A DNA stretch of 64,000 bases from Marinactinospora thermotolerans DSM 45154 (GCF_900167435.1 NZ_FUWS01000007.1:1-64000); one strand, 5' to 3'. Counted from the first letter of the stretch, positions 1-7,106 are shown. Numbers and translations: made by a program. Notes: generated by a model not told the origin, from the sequence alone.

Positions 1-230
1 GTGGTGGTGTTTTTTGTTGGTGATAAGGGGGGTTGTGGTGGTTGGTGGGGTGGTGGGTTGCTCGTTGCGAACGTGAAGATCGACACTCGTTGTCACTGAT
101 TGGCCACTATGGGTTCTGGTAGCTGGGGGGCGAGGGTCACCACCCTCACGCCGGCACCGGCCCCCTTTCACCACGACGAACGGCCGGCCCGGCAGTGCCC
201 ACACTCCTGTCAACGACAAGGGAGCACGAC
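1..230. other. Intergenic start of window, G/T-only stretch
   Basis: No gene is supported here. The first 60 bases contain no C and only three A, so the plus strand is almost purely G and T. This is unusual even for such a GC-rich genome. The promoter-like element of the first small gene lies at 98-123. Confidence 0.5.
98..123 (+). promoter_or_regulatory. Shared promoter-like element, copy 1
   Basis: GATTGG, 14 bases, then GGTAGC. The same pair GA(A/T)TGG-N14-GGTAGC occurs upstream of all three small exported-protein genes, each time 108-118 bases before the start codon. It could be a -35/-10 pair or an activator site. The function is inferred from conservation and position. Confidence 0.55.
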
Positions 231-581
231 ATGAGCTGGATCAAGCGCGGTGTGACCGTCGGCCTCCTCACGGTGCCGATGGCCATGGGAATCGCCGGTG
301 CGGCCAACGCGAGCATCGGGGGCGGGTTCGGGGGCGGAGGCTCCCTGTTCAACGAGAGCGCCTCCTTCGCCGGCCCCTACGGCGCGGCCGAATGGGACGT
401 CACCAGCTTCGCCGGCGGCGACGGCTGGGGCTTCGGCGGCGGCTGGGGCGGCGGCTGGGGTGGCGGCTGGGGCGGTTGGGGCGGCGGCTCCTTCTACGAG
501 GAGAACGCCTCCTTCGCCGGCCCCAAGGGCGCCGGTGAAGTCAACGTCACCGCCTCCACCAACGACGGCCTCTTCTACTAA
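231..581 (+). CDS. Small exported Gly/Trp-rich repeat protein, paralogue A
   Basis: A 116-residue protein that I do not recognise from a named family. Residues 1 to about 30 form a signal peptide: MSWIKRG, a hydrophobic core, then an Ala-rich cleavage region ending near ANAS. The mature part has two copies of a short repeat built on S-[LF]-[FY]-x3-A-S-F-A-G-P-x-G-A. They are separated by a GGGWGG-type linker of about 25 residues. ATG at 231 is chosen because AAGGGAG lies just upstream and because the signal peptide begins there, as in the paralogues at 960 and 2165. It stands alone between its own promoter element (98-123) and hairpin (635-660). It is probably an extracellular or cell-surface beta-structured protein; that is inference. 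Confidence 0.8.
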   Translation: MSWIKRGVTVGLLTVPMAMGIAGAANASIGGGFGGGGSLFNESASFAGPYGAAEWDVTSFAGGDGWGFGGGWGGGWGGGWGGWGGGSFYEENASFAGPKGAGEVNVTASTNDGLFY

Positions 582-634
582 CCCACACCAACCGGCGGCC
601 ACCACACCGCCCACGACTTCCTTCCCAGGGAAGA

Positions 635-660
635 CCCTGGCGAGCACCCGCTCGCCAGGG
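635..660 (+). terminator. Hairpin terminator after paralogue A
   Basis: Perfect 11-bp stem (CCCTGGCGAGC with GCTCGCCAGGG) and a 4-base loop, 54 bases after the stop codon. There is no long T run, as is common in actinobacteria. Confidence 0.75.
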
Positions 661-821
661 TTCACACATATATAAGGGGAAAACCCCCAATACGCACGTA
701 CACCTTTCCCCTCCCCCTCCTTTTCGCAGCTCCGTTTCATGACGAGATACCGCGTTCCCTCCTTTTCCGCCTTCGTTTCGGATGGCACGAGCGTTTATGA
801 GATCGGACATGGGTCATGGTC
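661..821. other. Intergenic stretch with AT-rich patch
   Basis: Together with the terminator before it and the promoter element after it, this fills the 378-base gap between the first two small genes. It contains an unusually AT-rich patch (around 662-690) with a small GGGG-AAAA-CCCC hairpin at 676-687. No gene is supported. Confidence 0.4.
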
Positions 822-847
822 GAATGGACGCCTTTTGTCGTGGTAGC
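822..847 (+). promoter_or_regulatory. Shared promoter-like element, copy 2
   Basis: GAATGG, 14 bases, GGTAGC, 112 bases before the ATG at 960. The bases after it (GGTAGCGCACCT, then GTGGG) closely resemble those after copy 3 (GGTAGCGCGCCT, then ATGGG), so conservation continues into the leader. Confidence 0.55.
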
Positions 848-959
848 GCACCTCGTGGGATCCACATGGGAACCCGACTCGGACGAGGTCGGTCCTCTTC
901 GACCCGACACAACGAAGGCCCCTCTCCGAGTGCCCAACGCCTCACACGAGGAGCACGAC

Positions 960-1307
960 ATGCGAAGCATCAAACGCGCGGTGATCATCGGTCTGATTTC
1001 GGCGCCCGTGGCGCTGGGAATCACCGGCACCGCCGCCGCCGAAAGTCATCCCGGGGCCTGGGGCCTCCCTGGCCGGGGGCACGGCGGCTGGGGCTTCCCC
1101 GGCTGGGGCCACGGTGGCTGGGGCGCCGGCCACGGCGGCTGGGGCTTCCCCGGCTGGGGGCACGGCGGCTGGGGCTGGGGCCATGGCGGCTGGGGTCACG
1201 GCGAGTGGGAGGAAGAAGAGGGATACGAGGTCGAGGTGCATGAGGGCTCCGACCACTGGGGGAGCTGGGGCGACGCGACCGTCGAGGGCGGTTTCGGCCC
1301 CTTCTGA
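960..1307 (+). CDS. Small exported His/Gly/Trp-rich repeat protein, paralogue B
   Basis: A 115-residue protein with a signal peptide (MRSIKRAV, hydrophobic core, cleavage near AAAES) very similar to those of the neighbours at 231 and 2165. The mature part is different: a tandem array of GHGGWGFPGWGHGGWG-like units (about residues 35-80), then an acidic tail (EWEEEEGYEVEVHEG) and a Trp/Gly end. The His and acidic residues could bind metal, which is a guess. The start is set by GAGGAG just upstream of ATG 960 and by the signal peptide. It has its own promoter element (822-847) and terminator (1351-1384). Confidence 0.8.
   Translation: MRSIKRAVIIGLISAPVALGITGTAAAESHPGAWGLPGRGHGGWGFPGWGHGGWGAGHGGWGFPGWGHGGWGWGHGGWGHGEWEEEEGYEVEVHEGSDHWGSWGDATVEGGFGPF
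1063..1200 (+). repeat. In-frame minisatellite inside paralogue B
   Basis: Near-identical DNA units carrying CACGGCGGCTGGGGCTTCCC and CCGGCTGGGG blocks repeat with a period of about 50 bases, with shorter GGCTGGGG sub-repeats. They encode the GHGGWGFPGW array. Such tracts are prone to copy-number change by slippage without frameshift. Confidence 0.6.
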
Positions 1308-1350
1308 ATGGTGAGAGCCCGGTAGCGGCACCGCCACTCCTCTCCTTCGC

Positions 1351-1384
1351 GTGGTCCCTGGGGCTGATCCGCCCCAGGGACCAC
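1351..1384 (+). terminator. Hairpin terminator after paralogue B
   Basis: Perfect 14-bp stem (GTGGTCCCTGGGGC with GCCCCAGGGACCAC) and a 6-base loop, 44 bases after the stop codon. Confidence 0.8.
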
Positions 1385-1454
1385 ACCGTTCCCACACGTT
1401 CCAGCGTTCCCGTCCCATCCGTGACGCCCGCCGCCCGGCTCGAAAGGACCGAAA

Positions 1455-1808
1455 GTGCCTCTCGTCCACACCGAATGGTTCGCCCGCCTCCCCGCCGGCG
1501 CCCCCCGTCTCGACGAGGTCACCGGCCCCCCGCTGGTCCGGATCCTCGGTCGGGGGGCCAGGGAGGTCCGCTACGTGACCGGCCCCGGGGGCGGCGCGAT
1601 CCTCGGCCTCTCCCACCGGGTCCGAGCCGACGTCGACGGTGTTCGACTGGGCATCGGCTGCCTCGCCCCGGATCCCGACTTCGCCCAGGAAGGGCTCTTC
1701 CACGCCCTGCGACACGTGATGGAGGAGAGCGGGGCCTTTCCCGGCTGGGAACTCCTGCGGGGGACCGCGCGGCGCCGCCGCTTCCTCCCCTTCGGCGCAC
1801 GGCGCTAG
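1455..1808 (+). CDS. Hypothetical protein, 117 aa
   Basis: I do not recognise this protein. It starts at GTG with AAAGGA about 8 bases upstream. Codon third positions are strongly G/C, which supports real coding. There is no signal peptide or membrane segment. The sequence is mixed alpha/beta in character, with a central GPGGGAILGLSHRV stretch and an Arg-rich end (GTARRRRFLPFGARR). It lies alone between the exported-protein units B and C on the same strand, 71 bases after the strong terminator of B, so it is probably transcribed separately. Confidence 0.55.
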   Translation: MPLVHTEWFARLPAGAPRLDEVTGPPLVRILGRGAREVRYVTGPGGGAILGLSHRVRADVDGVRLGIGCLAPDPDFAQEGLFHALRHVMEESGAFPGWELLRGTARRRRFLPFGARR

Positions 1809-2033
1809 ACCGACACGTCGCCGAGGCCGCTTCCGGCCAGGACCGCGCCGGACTCCATCCCCGGACGCGGCCCGCCGCTGTTCGCGTCGGCCCGCGTCAG
1901 GCCCCTGAACCGCCCCGCCCGGCCGGCTTTCGCGCTCGCGGTGGCACGTCCTCAGCGGATATCGCACACGAGACCGCCGCGCGCCCTTCCGGGTTGTCCG
2001 CCATTGCTACGAGATACATCACAACGAATCGTT
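1809..2033. other. Intergenic stretch upstream of paralogue C
   Basis: No gene is supported between 1809 and the start codon at 2165. The part near 2010-2060 is AT-richer than its surroundings and leads into the third copy of the shared promoter-like element. Confidence 0.4.
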
Positions 2034-2059
2034 GAATGGTCACGTTATGTATCGGTAGC
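2034..2059 (+). promoter_or_regulatory. Shared promoter-like element, copy 3
   Basis: GAATGG, 14 bases, GGTAGC, 105 bases before the ATG at 2165. A TTGAAT overlapping its left half sits 17 bases before GTAGCG, which would fit a -35/-10 arrangement. Confidence 0.55.
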
Positions 2060-2164
2060 GCGCCTGATGGGTCGTATGACCCGAACGAGAGGGATCGGTC
2101 TCCGGCCGCGGAGCGGCGGGAACCGGGCCCGAGATGTCCACCATCGCAGTCAAGGAGACACGAG

Positions 2165-2452
2165 ATGCGGATCATCCAACGCGCCGCGGTCATCGGCCTG
2201 CTCGCGGCACCGATGGCGGTGGGCGCGGTCGGCGCGGCCAGCGCGGGTATCGGCGGGGGCGGCAGTCTCTACCACACCTCGTTCGCCTTCGCCGGACCGA
2301 AGGGAGCCTACAGCGCCTACCTCATCGCCGCCTCCGGTGGGATCGGCGGAGTGGGCGGCAGCCTCTACAGCCAGGGCTTCTCCTACGCAGGCCCCGACGG
2401 GGCCTACAACGCCGAGCTCAACGCCGTGGCGGGACCTCGACCCCGTTTCTAG
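2165..2452 (+). CDS. Small exported repeat protein, paralogue C
   Basis: A 95-residue protein with a signal peptide (MRIIQRAAVIG, hydrophobic core, cleavage near AASAG) matching those of the genes at 231 and 960. The mature protein is two copies of a unit of about 22 residues: S-L-Y-x3-F-x-[FY]-A-G-P-x-G-A-Y-x-A, separated by a Gly/Ile linker. The same unit occurs twice in paralogue A. CAAGGAGACACGAG precedes ATG 2165 and resembles the ribosome-binding context of the other two. It is unrecognised as a named family; a surface or extracellular role is inferred from the signal peptide only. Confidence 0.8.
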   Translation: MRIIQRAAVIGLLAAPMAVGAVGAASAGIGGGGSLYHTSFAFAGPKGAYSAYLIAASGGIGGVGGSLYSQGFSYAGPDGAYNAELNAVAGPRPRF

Positions 2453-2492
2453 ACCGGCCACGACCGCCGCGCGACACGTGGCAGCGCCCTCC

Positions 2493-2530
2493 CGACGGCC
2501 TTGACGGGCATCGCCCCGCCAAGGTCGTCG
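2493..2530 (+). terminator. Imperfect hairpin after paralogue C
   Basis: CGACG and CCTTG arms pair with CAAGG and CGTCG around a CGGGC/GCCC inner stem, with small mismatches. It begins 40 bases after the stop codon. Confidence 0.55.
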
Positions 2531-2660
2531 CCTGTGGTTAGGGGACACTGCCCCTCCCCCGCCCCCACCGCGCAGGCCGGTACTCCAGGTCGTTTGGACT
2601 TATCCCCGTCTGTCGAGGATGATCCACAACGGTCCACGTACCCAACGGTGAGGAGCCCCC

Positions 2661-3134
2661 ATGCCCGTCTACGTGTGCAGCCTGATCCGCAACGAGCCGC
2701 AGGCCATCCCCTCGGGCGGTTACCACGTGGTCCGCTTCCCGTTCGGAACGGCGGAGTCCTACGACGCCCACGGCATGCACCAGGTGGCACAGCCCGACGG
2801 ATACGAGATCACCGACTGGCGCAAGGACGACCGCTCCGGGCTCATCTGGCCCTCCGCGGACGGGTGGGCCGACCTCTACGGCCTCATGTACTGGGAGTCC
2901 GGAGACTACACCGAGGTCCGCAGCCGCTTCGTGCGCGATCCGCTCGACCTGTCCACCGGTTACGACTCCACGTGCACCGAGGACGACGCGCGTACGCCGG
3001 GCGGGCAGTACCGGGCCAAGCACTGGGGGCTGTTCAGCCACGTGGGAACCCCCCTGGCGTTGCTGGTCCAGCACAACGCCCCCGGTTCGCTCGCGCTCAC
3101 CCACGCCCAGTTCAAGGTGGCGATCCACATCTAG
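2661..3134 (+). CDS. Hypothetical protein, 157 aa
   Basis: ATG with GAGGAG six bases upstream and strong G/C third positions make this a real gene. I do not recognise the family. The protein is rich in aromatic and charged residues (for example DGYEITDWRKDDRSGLIWPS and DLYGLMYWESGDYTEV), has a single Cys, and has no signal peptide or membrane segment, so it looks like a soluble globular cytoplasmic protein. The last part (HVGTPLALLVQHNAPGSLAL) looks like a beta-rich core. It follows the exported-protein unit C but has no visible link to it. Confidence 0.7.
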   Translation: MPVYVCSLIRNEPQAIPSGGYHVVRFPFGTAESYDAHGMHQVAQPDGYEITDWRKDDRSGLIWPSADGWADLYGLMYWESGDYTEVRSRFVRDPLDLSTGYDSTCTEDDARTPGGQYRAKHWGLFSHVGTPLALLVQHNAPGSLALTHAQFKVAIHI

Positions 3135-3173
3135 GCCGTGGCGCTCGCCCCGGCTCCGGGCAACGGGGACGGG

Positions 3174-3380
3174 TCAGCAGGGGGAACGCCACATCTGCCG
3201 GGGAACGGAGAGGTCGCAGAGCCAGCGGCACGTCGTGGGAGTGAGGTGGGCGACGAAGCGGGAGAGGGCGCGGCGGTGACGGGTGACGGTGGACCTCGCC
3301 ACGATCGCGTCGAAGGAGCGGATCTCGGATTCGCTCAACGGGGTGGAGGGGCGGTCATTCCAGACGTCAAGGGAGTCCAT
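3174..3380 (-). CDS. Small hypothetical protein, possibly DUF3040-related
   Basis: About 68 residues from ATG 3380. The segment PLSESEIRSFDAIVARS resembles the opening helix of DUF3040 proteins (typically PLSEHEQRLLEQIE...). The membrane segments that normally follow in DUF3040 are absent, so it would be a truncated or divergent member. No strong ribosome-binding site is visible. It lies downstream of the spermidine-synthase operon on the same strand, beyond a terminator, and converges with the gene at 2661. Confidence 0.4.
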   Translation of the reverse strand: MDSLDVWNDRPSTPLSESEIRSFDAIVARSTVTRHRRALSRFVAHLTPTTCRWLCDLSVPRQMWRSPC

Positions 3381-3500
3381 GGGGATACCTGCCGAATTGC
3401 TTCGGGAACGGACATCCCTCATTCACCCGTTTCCGGGGGATCTAAACACATAGCCCCCGCTCTCCCCACCCCTTCCCTGTTCACGACGGGTGGGAGGGTC

Positions 3501-3534
3501 CCCGAGAGGACGGCGCGTACGCGCCCCTCGGGGG
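3501..3534 (-). terminator. Terminator of the spermidine-synthase operon
   Basis: CCCCGAG/CTCGGGG outer arms and GGCGCG/CGCGCC inner arms form a long GC-rich hairpin just beyond the stop codon of the gene ending at 3549. Confidence 0.65.
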
Positions 3535-3548
3535 AACACCTACTCCTA

Positions 3549-5141
3549 TCAGTAGCCGACCCAGGCGCGCTCGTGGTAGGTGATGATGCGCGGCTCCAGC
3601 AACGTGGAGGCCGCCGCCTCCGTGGGACGCCGGTCCTTGGGGAAGACCTGCGCGGCGCGCAGCACCGCCTCGTCCAGGAAGCGGGTCGGGGGGAGCTCCG
3701 CCGGCAGCCCCAGCGGCGGGGCGGATGAGGAGGCCGACGCGAGGAAGAACCCCCAGTTGCCGAAACTCGGCACGTCCACGTTATAGGGCGTGGAGTTCAG
3801 CCCGGCCTCGGCCATGCCCGCGCCCACGCTCCAGTAGGCGTCGGAGGCGAAGAACGGCGATCCGGCCTGGACGACGACACGTCCCTGCTCGGCCAGCGCC
3901 TGACGGACCAGCGAGTAGAACTCCACCGAGTACAGCTTCGCGGTTCCCACGTCGTCGGGGTCGGGCATGTCGACCACGATCACGTCATAGCGTTCCCGGT
4001 TGTCACGCAGCCAGTTGAACGCATCGGCGGCGACCACCTCGACCCGTTCGTCGGCGAACGCGTTCTCGTTCAGGGCGCGGATGCCCGGATCGGTGCGCGC
4101 GAGCTCGACGACCGCCGGGTCCAGGTCCACCAGCGTGACGTTGTGGACGTCGTCATAGCGCAGGATCTCGCGCAGTCCCAGGCCGTCGCCTCCCCCCAGC
4201 ACGAGGACGTCGGAGCGTGGGCCGTCCATCGCCGGATGGACCAGTGACTCGTGGTAGCGGTACTCGTCCAGGGAGCTGAACTGGAGGTCTCCGTTGAGGA
4301 ACAGCCGCGTGTCGGCACCGTCGCCGGTCTGGGTGACCACGATCTCCTGGTAGTCGCTGCGCTCCGCGTAGCGGATCGGGTCGCGGTACAGGGCCTGGCG
4401 CGCGTCCACCTCGAATTTCCCGGCCATGAGGAAGGCGGTGGCGAGCGCGCCCAGCACCAGGATCAGTCCGCCCCCCAGCAGCGCGCGTCCCCGCAACGGG
4501 AGTTCGCCGCGGAACAGCCACAGGACGATCGCCACCCCGACCACCGCGTTGACCGCGCCGACCACCAGCGCGCCCTCCAGCAGCCCGAACACCGGCAGGA
4601 GCAGGAATGGGAAGGCCAGACCGCCGACCAGGCCCCCGACGTAGTCGGCGGCGAAGAGGTCGGCGACGGCGCTCGCGGCGTCTTGGCGGCGGATGCGCTG
4701 GATCAGGGTCATCAGCAACGGGATCTCGGCGCCGATGAGCGCGCCGATGACGAAGGCGATCAGCACGAGCGCCGGCTGGTACAGCGAGAACCAGGCGAAG
4801 GCGGCGTAGAGCATCAGCACCGACAGCCCGCCGACCAGGGAGAGCACCCCCTCGACGACCGCGAACCACAGCGCGGGGCGCGCGGTCAGCCGTTTGGAGG
4901 CGAGCGAGCCGATCCCCATGGCGAACACCATGACCGACAGCACGATCGACGCCTGGGTGATCGTGTCGCCCAGCAGGTAGCTGCCGAGCGCGACGAGCGC
5001 GAGCTCGTAGACCAGCCCGCAGGCGGCGCAGACGAACACCGCCAGCAACACCAGGAACCTGGCGAGGCGCGGCCCGACCGGCAACGGGGCCGTCTCCGGT
5101 CCGGGGCGCGCCGTGGTGGTCGCCTCCGCCGCCTCGGACAT
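3549..5141 (-). CDS. Membrane-fused polyamine aminopropyltransferase (spermidine synthase-like)
   Basis: A 530-residue protein. The first half (about 25-240) has a series of hydrophobic membrane segments. The second half is a spermidine-synthase-like Rossmann domain with VLVLGGGDGLGLREIL as nucleotide-binding loop, LVDLDPAVVELAR after strand 2 and VDMPDPDD at the active-site loop. The family transfers aminopropyl groups from decarboxylated S-adenosylmethionine to polyamines; the true substrate of these membrane-fused actinobacterial versions is not certain. The start overlaps the stop of the DUF350 gene by one base (TGATG), so translation is coupled. It is the last gene of a five-gene operon with DUF4178, DUF2617, a lipoprotein and DUF350. 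Confidence 0.9.
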   Translation of the reverse strand: MSEAAEATTTARPGPETAPLPVGPRLARFLVLLAVFVCAACGLVYELALVALGSYLLGDTITQASIVLSVMVFAMGIGSLASKRLTARPALWFAVVEGVLSLVGGLSVLMLYAAFAWFSLYQPALVLIAFVIGALIGAEIPLLMTLIQRIRRQDAASAVADLFAADYVGGLVGGLAFPFLLLPVFGLLEGALVVGAVNAVVGVAIVLWLFRGELPLRGRALLGGGLILVLGALATAFLMAGKFEVDARQALYRDPIRYAERSDYQEIVVTQTGDGADTRLFLNGDLQFSSLDEYRYHESLVHPAMDGPRSDVLVLGGGDGLGLREILRYDDVHNVTLVDLDPAVVELARTDPGIRALNENAFADERVEVVAADAFNWLRDNRERYDVIVVDMPDPDDVGTAKLYSVEFYSLVRQALAEQGRVVVQAGSPFFASDAYWSVGAGMAEAGLNSTPYNVDVPSFGNWGFFLASASSSAPPLGLPAELPPTRFLDEAVLRAAQVFPKDRRPTEAAASTLLEPRIITYHERAWVGY

Positions 5142-5560
5142 CAGGAGATGGCCGCCGCGACCACCACCGCGACGGCGAAGTGGGCGCTGGCGTTCACCCA
5201 GGCGGCCGGGTGCAGTTCGGTCTCGTTGACGATCGAGCCGAGCTTGCCCGGGGTGAGCGCGTCCAGGATGAGGAACGAGGCGAGCATCAGCACCAGGCCG
5301 ACCAGGCCGTACACGGCGGTGGTGATCAGGCCGTCGACGAGACCGACCTCGCTGGCCAGGATCGCCGACGCCACCACGATCGCGGTTCCCAGCGTGTTGG
5401 CGGAGACGATGAGGGTGGCGTTGCGATTGCGCTGCACCCAGATCAGCTCGTGCAGCTTGCCGGGGGTGAGCAGGTCGACGAGCACGTAGCCCACCGCCAT
5501 GAGGAGCGTGCCGACGACGCCGTAGGCGAAGCAGGCACCGATGTTGTAGAGCAGGTCCAT
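5141..5560 (-). CDS. DUF350 family membrane protein
   Basis: 139 residues, four hydrophobic segments arranged as two similar halves. Each half contains a conserved DLLTPGKL or DALTPGKL motif, the hallmark of DUF350. ATG 5560 is chosen because AGAAGAGAG precedes it; upstream codons in frame look non-coding. The biochemical function of DUF350 is unknown, but these proteins often accompany membrane-fused spermidine synthases, DUF2617 and DUF4178, as here. It ends in a one-base overlap with the synthase gene. Confidence 0.88.
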   Translation of the reverse strand: MDLLYNIGACFAYGVVGTLLMAVGYVLVDLLTPGKLHELIWVQRNRNATLIVSANTLGTAIVVASAILASEVGLVDGLITTAVYGLVGLVLMLASFLILDALTPGKLGSIVNETELHPAAWVNASAHFAVAVVVAAAIS

Positions 5561-5621
5561 TGCGGCTCTCTTCTCGTGGGGGAGCGGGGTCAGGGGGTGG
5601 GAGGAGGTGGGGAGACTCCGG

Positions 5622-5969
5622 TCACTTGCCGAAACCGGGGCCGCCGCCACGATTGTCGCTGGCGCCACCGGATCCCGTGGAACCGGATGTCACCGTCGTC
5701 GAGGAGGACGAGGAGCCGCCGCAGCCGACGTAGACGTAGTCGTTGCCGACCTTGTCGTAGTCGCCGTCGTCGGGGTCGTAGACGTAGATGTCGGGTCTCC
5801 TCTCGTACTCGCCCGTGACCGCGTCGTACTCGAACCCTCCGGATTCGCGGTCGTAGTCGCCGCAGTCGTTCGCCGAACAGGCGGCGATCAGTACCAGGAG
5901 CACCACGACGCCCAGAAAGGAGATCGCGATGATTCTCCCCCAGTTTCTGGTTCCCTCACCGGCGGTCAT
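5622..5969 (-). CDS. Small Asp/Tyr-rich putative lipoprotein
   Basis: 115 residues. The N-terminal hydrophobic segment ends in a lipobox-like IAAC (Cys31), so it is probably a lipoprotein or a single-pass membrane protein. The exposed part is dominated by DYD, EYD and YVYD-type repeats (CGDYDRESGGFEYD, DIYVYDPDDGDYDK), then Ser and Gly-rich tails. In related actinobacterial operons this slot often holds a DUF4247 lipoprotein, but I cannot see DUF4247 features here. The start overlaps the end of the DUF2617 gene by 14 bases, with GGAGG upstream. Confidence 0.75.
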   Translation of the reverse strand: MTAGEGTRNWGRIIAISFLGVVVLLVLIAACSANDCGDYDRESGGFEYDAVTGEYERRPDIYVYDPDDGDYDKVGNDYVYVGCGGSSSSSTTVTSGSTGSGGASDNRGGGPGFGK

Positions 5970-6504
5970 CGCCGTCCTCCGTTTTCTGCTCCGTGTCGGG
6001 GGAGAGCCGTACCGACGTGGTGGTGGTCACCAGCTCCCCGGCCTGGGGGTAGGCGTGCCAGGTACGCCAGCGCAGGATGCGGCCGCCGACGTGCGCGCTG
6101 AGCGCGGTGACCGCCAGGGGGTGGCCGGGGAAGACGGCGAACAGCGAGCAGGGGTGCGCGTCCAGTCGTCGGCGGAGCGCGGCCACCCGGCCGGCGAACC
6201 TGGCCGGTCCCAGCCGCCGCACCCGGGAACGGAACGTGTAGGAGGCCGCTCCGGGCACCGTCCTCCCCTGCCGGGCCGGCATCCGTCCCGGGGTTCCGGG
6301 CAGGCAGGCCACCGTCTCGACCAGCCGGGTTCCGCCCGTCTCCACCAGCACCTGGTGGGAGGCGCCGAGAACGCGGAGCTCCAGGCGCGTTGCGCCGTGG
6401 GACAGCACGCGCGCCGCGAGCGCGTCGGCGGGCGGGTGGTCGAGGGTCCAGACGAGGTCGGCGGCCCGGGTGTCGACGAACGGCACCGCGACCGTCTCCC
6501 GCAT
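5956..6504 (-). CDS. DUF2617 family protein
   Basis: 182 residues beginning MRETVAVPFVDTRAADLVW, which matches the opening of DUF2617 proteins. It is soluble, with no signal peptide. ATG 6504 is preceded by GGGGAG and lies two bases after the stop of the DUF4178 gene; its own 3' end overlaps the next gene by 14 bases. The tight packing indicates one operon of DUF4178, DUF2617, lipoprotein, DUF350 and spermidine-synthase-like protein. DUF2617 has no established biochemical role. Confidence 0.85.
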   Translation of the reverse strand: MRETVAVPFVDTRAADLVWTLDHPPADALAARVLSHGATRLELRVLGASHQVLVETGGTRLVETVACLPGTPGRMPARQGRTVPGAASYTFRSRVRRLGPARFAGRVAALRRRLDAHPCSLFAVFPGHPLAVTALSAHVGGRILRWRTWHAYPQAGELVTTTTSVRLSPDTEQKTEDGDDRR

Positions 6505-6506
6505 CG

Positions 6507-7106
6507 CTAACTCCCCGGATAGATCGTGAAGGCCCCGGGGTGGACGGTCTCGCCGAGACTGGGTTCCCAGCTTCCGTGGTCGAAGCGCTCGAAGGACAGG
6601 AGACGGCCGTCCGGCCCCTCGTAGTCGGCGTAGTCCATGCCGCCCTGGGCGCGCAGTCCGGTGGTGCCCTCCGAACGGTAGGAGGCGCTGCCCCGCTCGG
6701 TGAGCCGGTAGCGGACCCCCTCCAACTCGATCACCTCGGAGTGCGGGGTGAGGTCGAGGTCGGGGCGACCGGTCCACATGGCGATCTGGACGTCGGGATC
6801 CTCCTCGACCGACAACCATCGTCGGCCCCCTTCGACCTCCAGGAAGTGCTCGGCCCACGTCGCACCGCCCTCGGACAGGCGGAGCGTGCCGCGGATCCAG
6901 GTGCGCTCGGCACCGAACTCGACCATGTCCCCCGCCTTGAGCGACCGCGGATCGCCGTTCGTCCCCGCCACGTCGGCGAAGGGGTCCTGCGGGGCGTCGG
7001 GGACCACCGTCCCGGCCTTGGCCCCACTCCTGGCCCTGTTGCGCCACAGCAGGAGGACGATGGCGGCCACCGCTACGGCGAGCAGGACCAGCAGTAGAAG
7101 TTCCAC
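6507..7106 (-). CDS. DUF4178 domain membrane-anchored protein
   Basis: 199 residues. One N-terminal transmembrane segment (about 2-21) is followed by Arg residues, a linker, and a DUF4178 domain (about 55-195). The domain contains LKAGDMVEFGAERTWIRGTL and a TWAEHFLEVEGGRRWLSVEE stretch. The start is GTG 7106; no ATG in frame fits. It is the first gene of the operon, and its promoter should lie in 7107-7284. DUF4178 function is unknown; the constant company of polyamine-synthase-like genes suggests a shared pathway. Confidence 0.85.
   Translation of the reverse strand: MELLLLVLLAVAVAAIVLLLWRNRARSGAKAGTVVPDAPQDPFADVAGTNGDPRSLKAGDMVEFGAERTWIRGTLRLSEGGATWAEHFLEVEGGRRWLSVEEDPDVQIAMWTGRPDLDLTPHSEVIELEGVRYRLTERGSASYRSEGTTGLRAQGGMDYADYEGPDGRLLSFERFDHGSWEPSLGETVHPGAFTIYPGS

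Noticed and set aside
1306-1326. Another GAATGG...GGTAGC pair right after paralogue B
   Set aside because: The spacing is 9 bases, not 14, and no start codon with the shared leader follows at the usual distance; it overlaps the end of the coding region.
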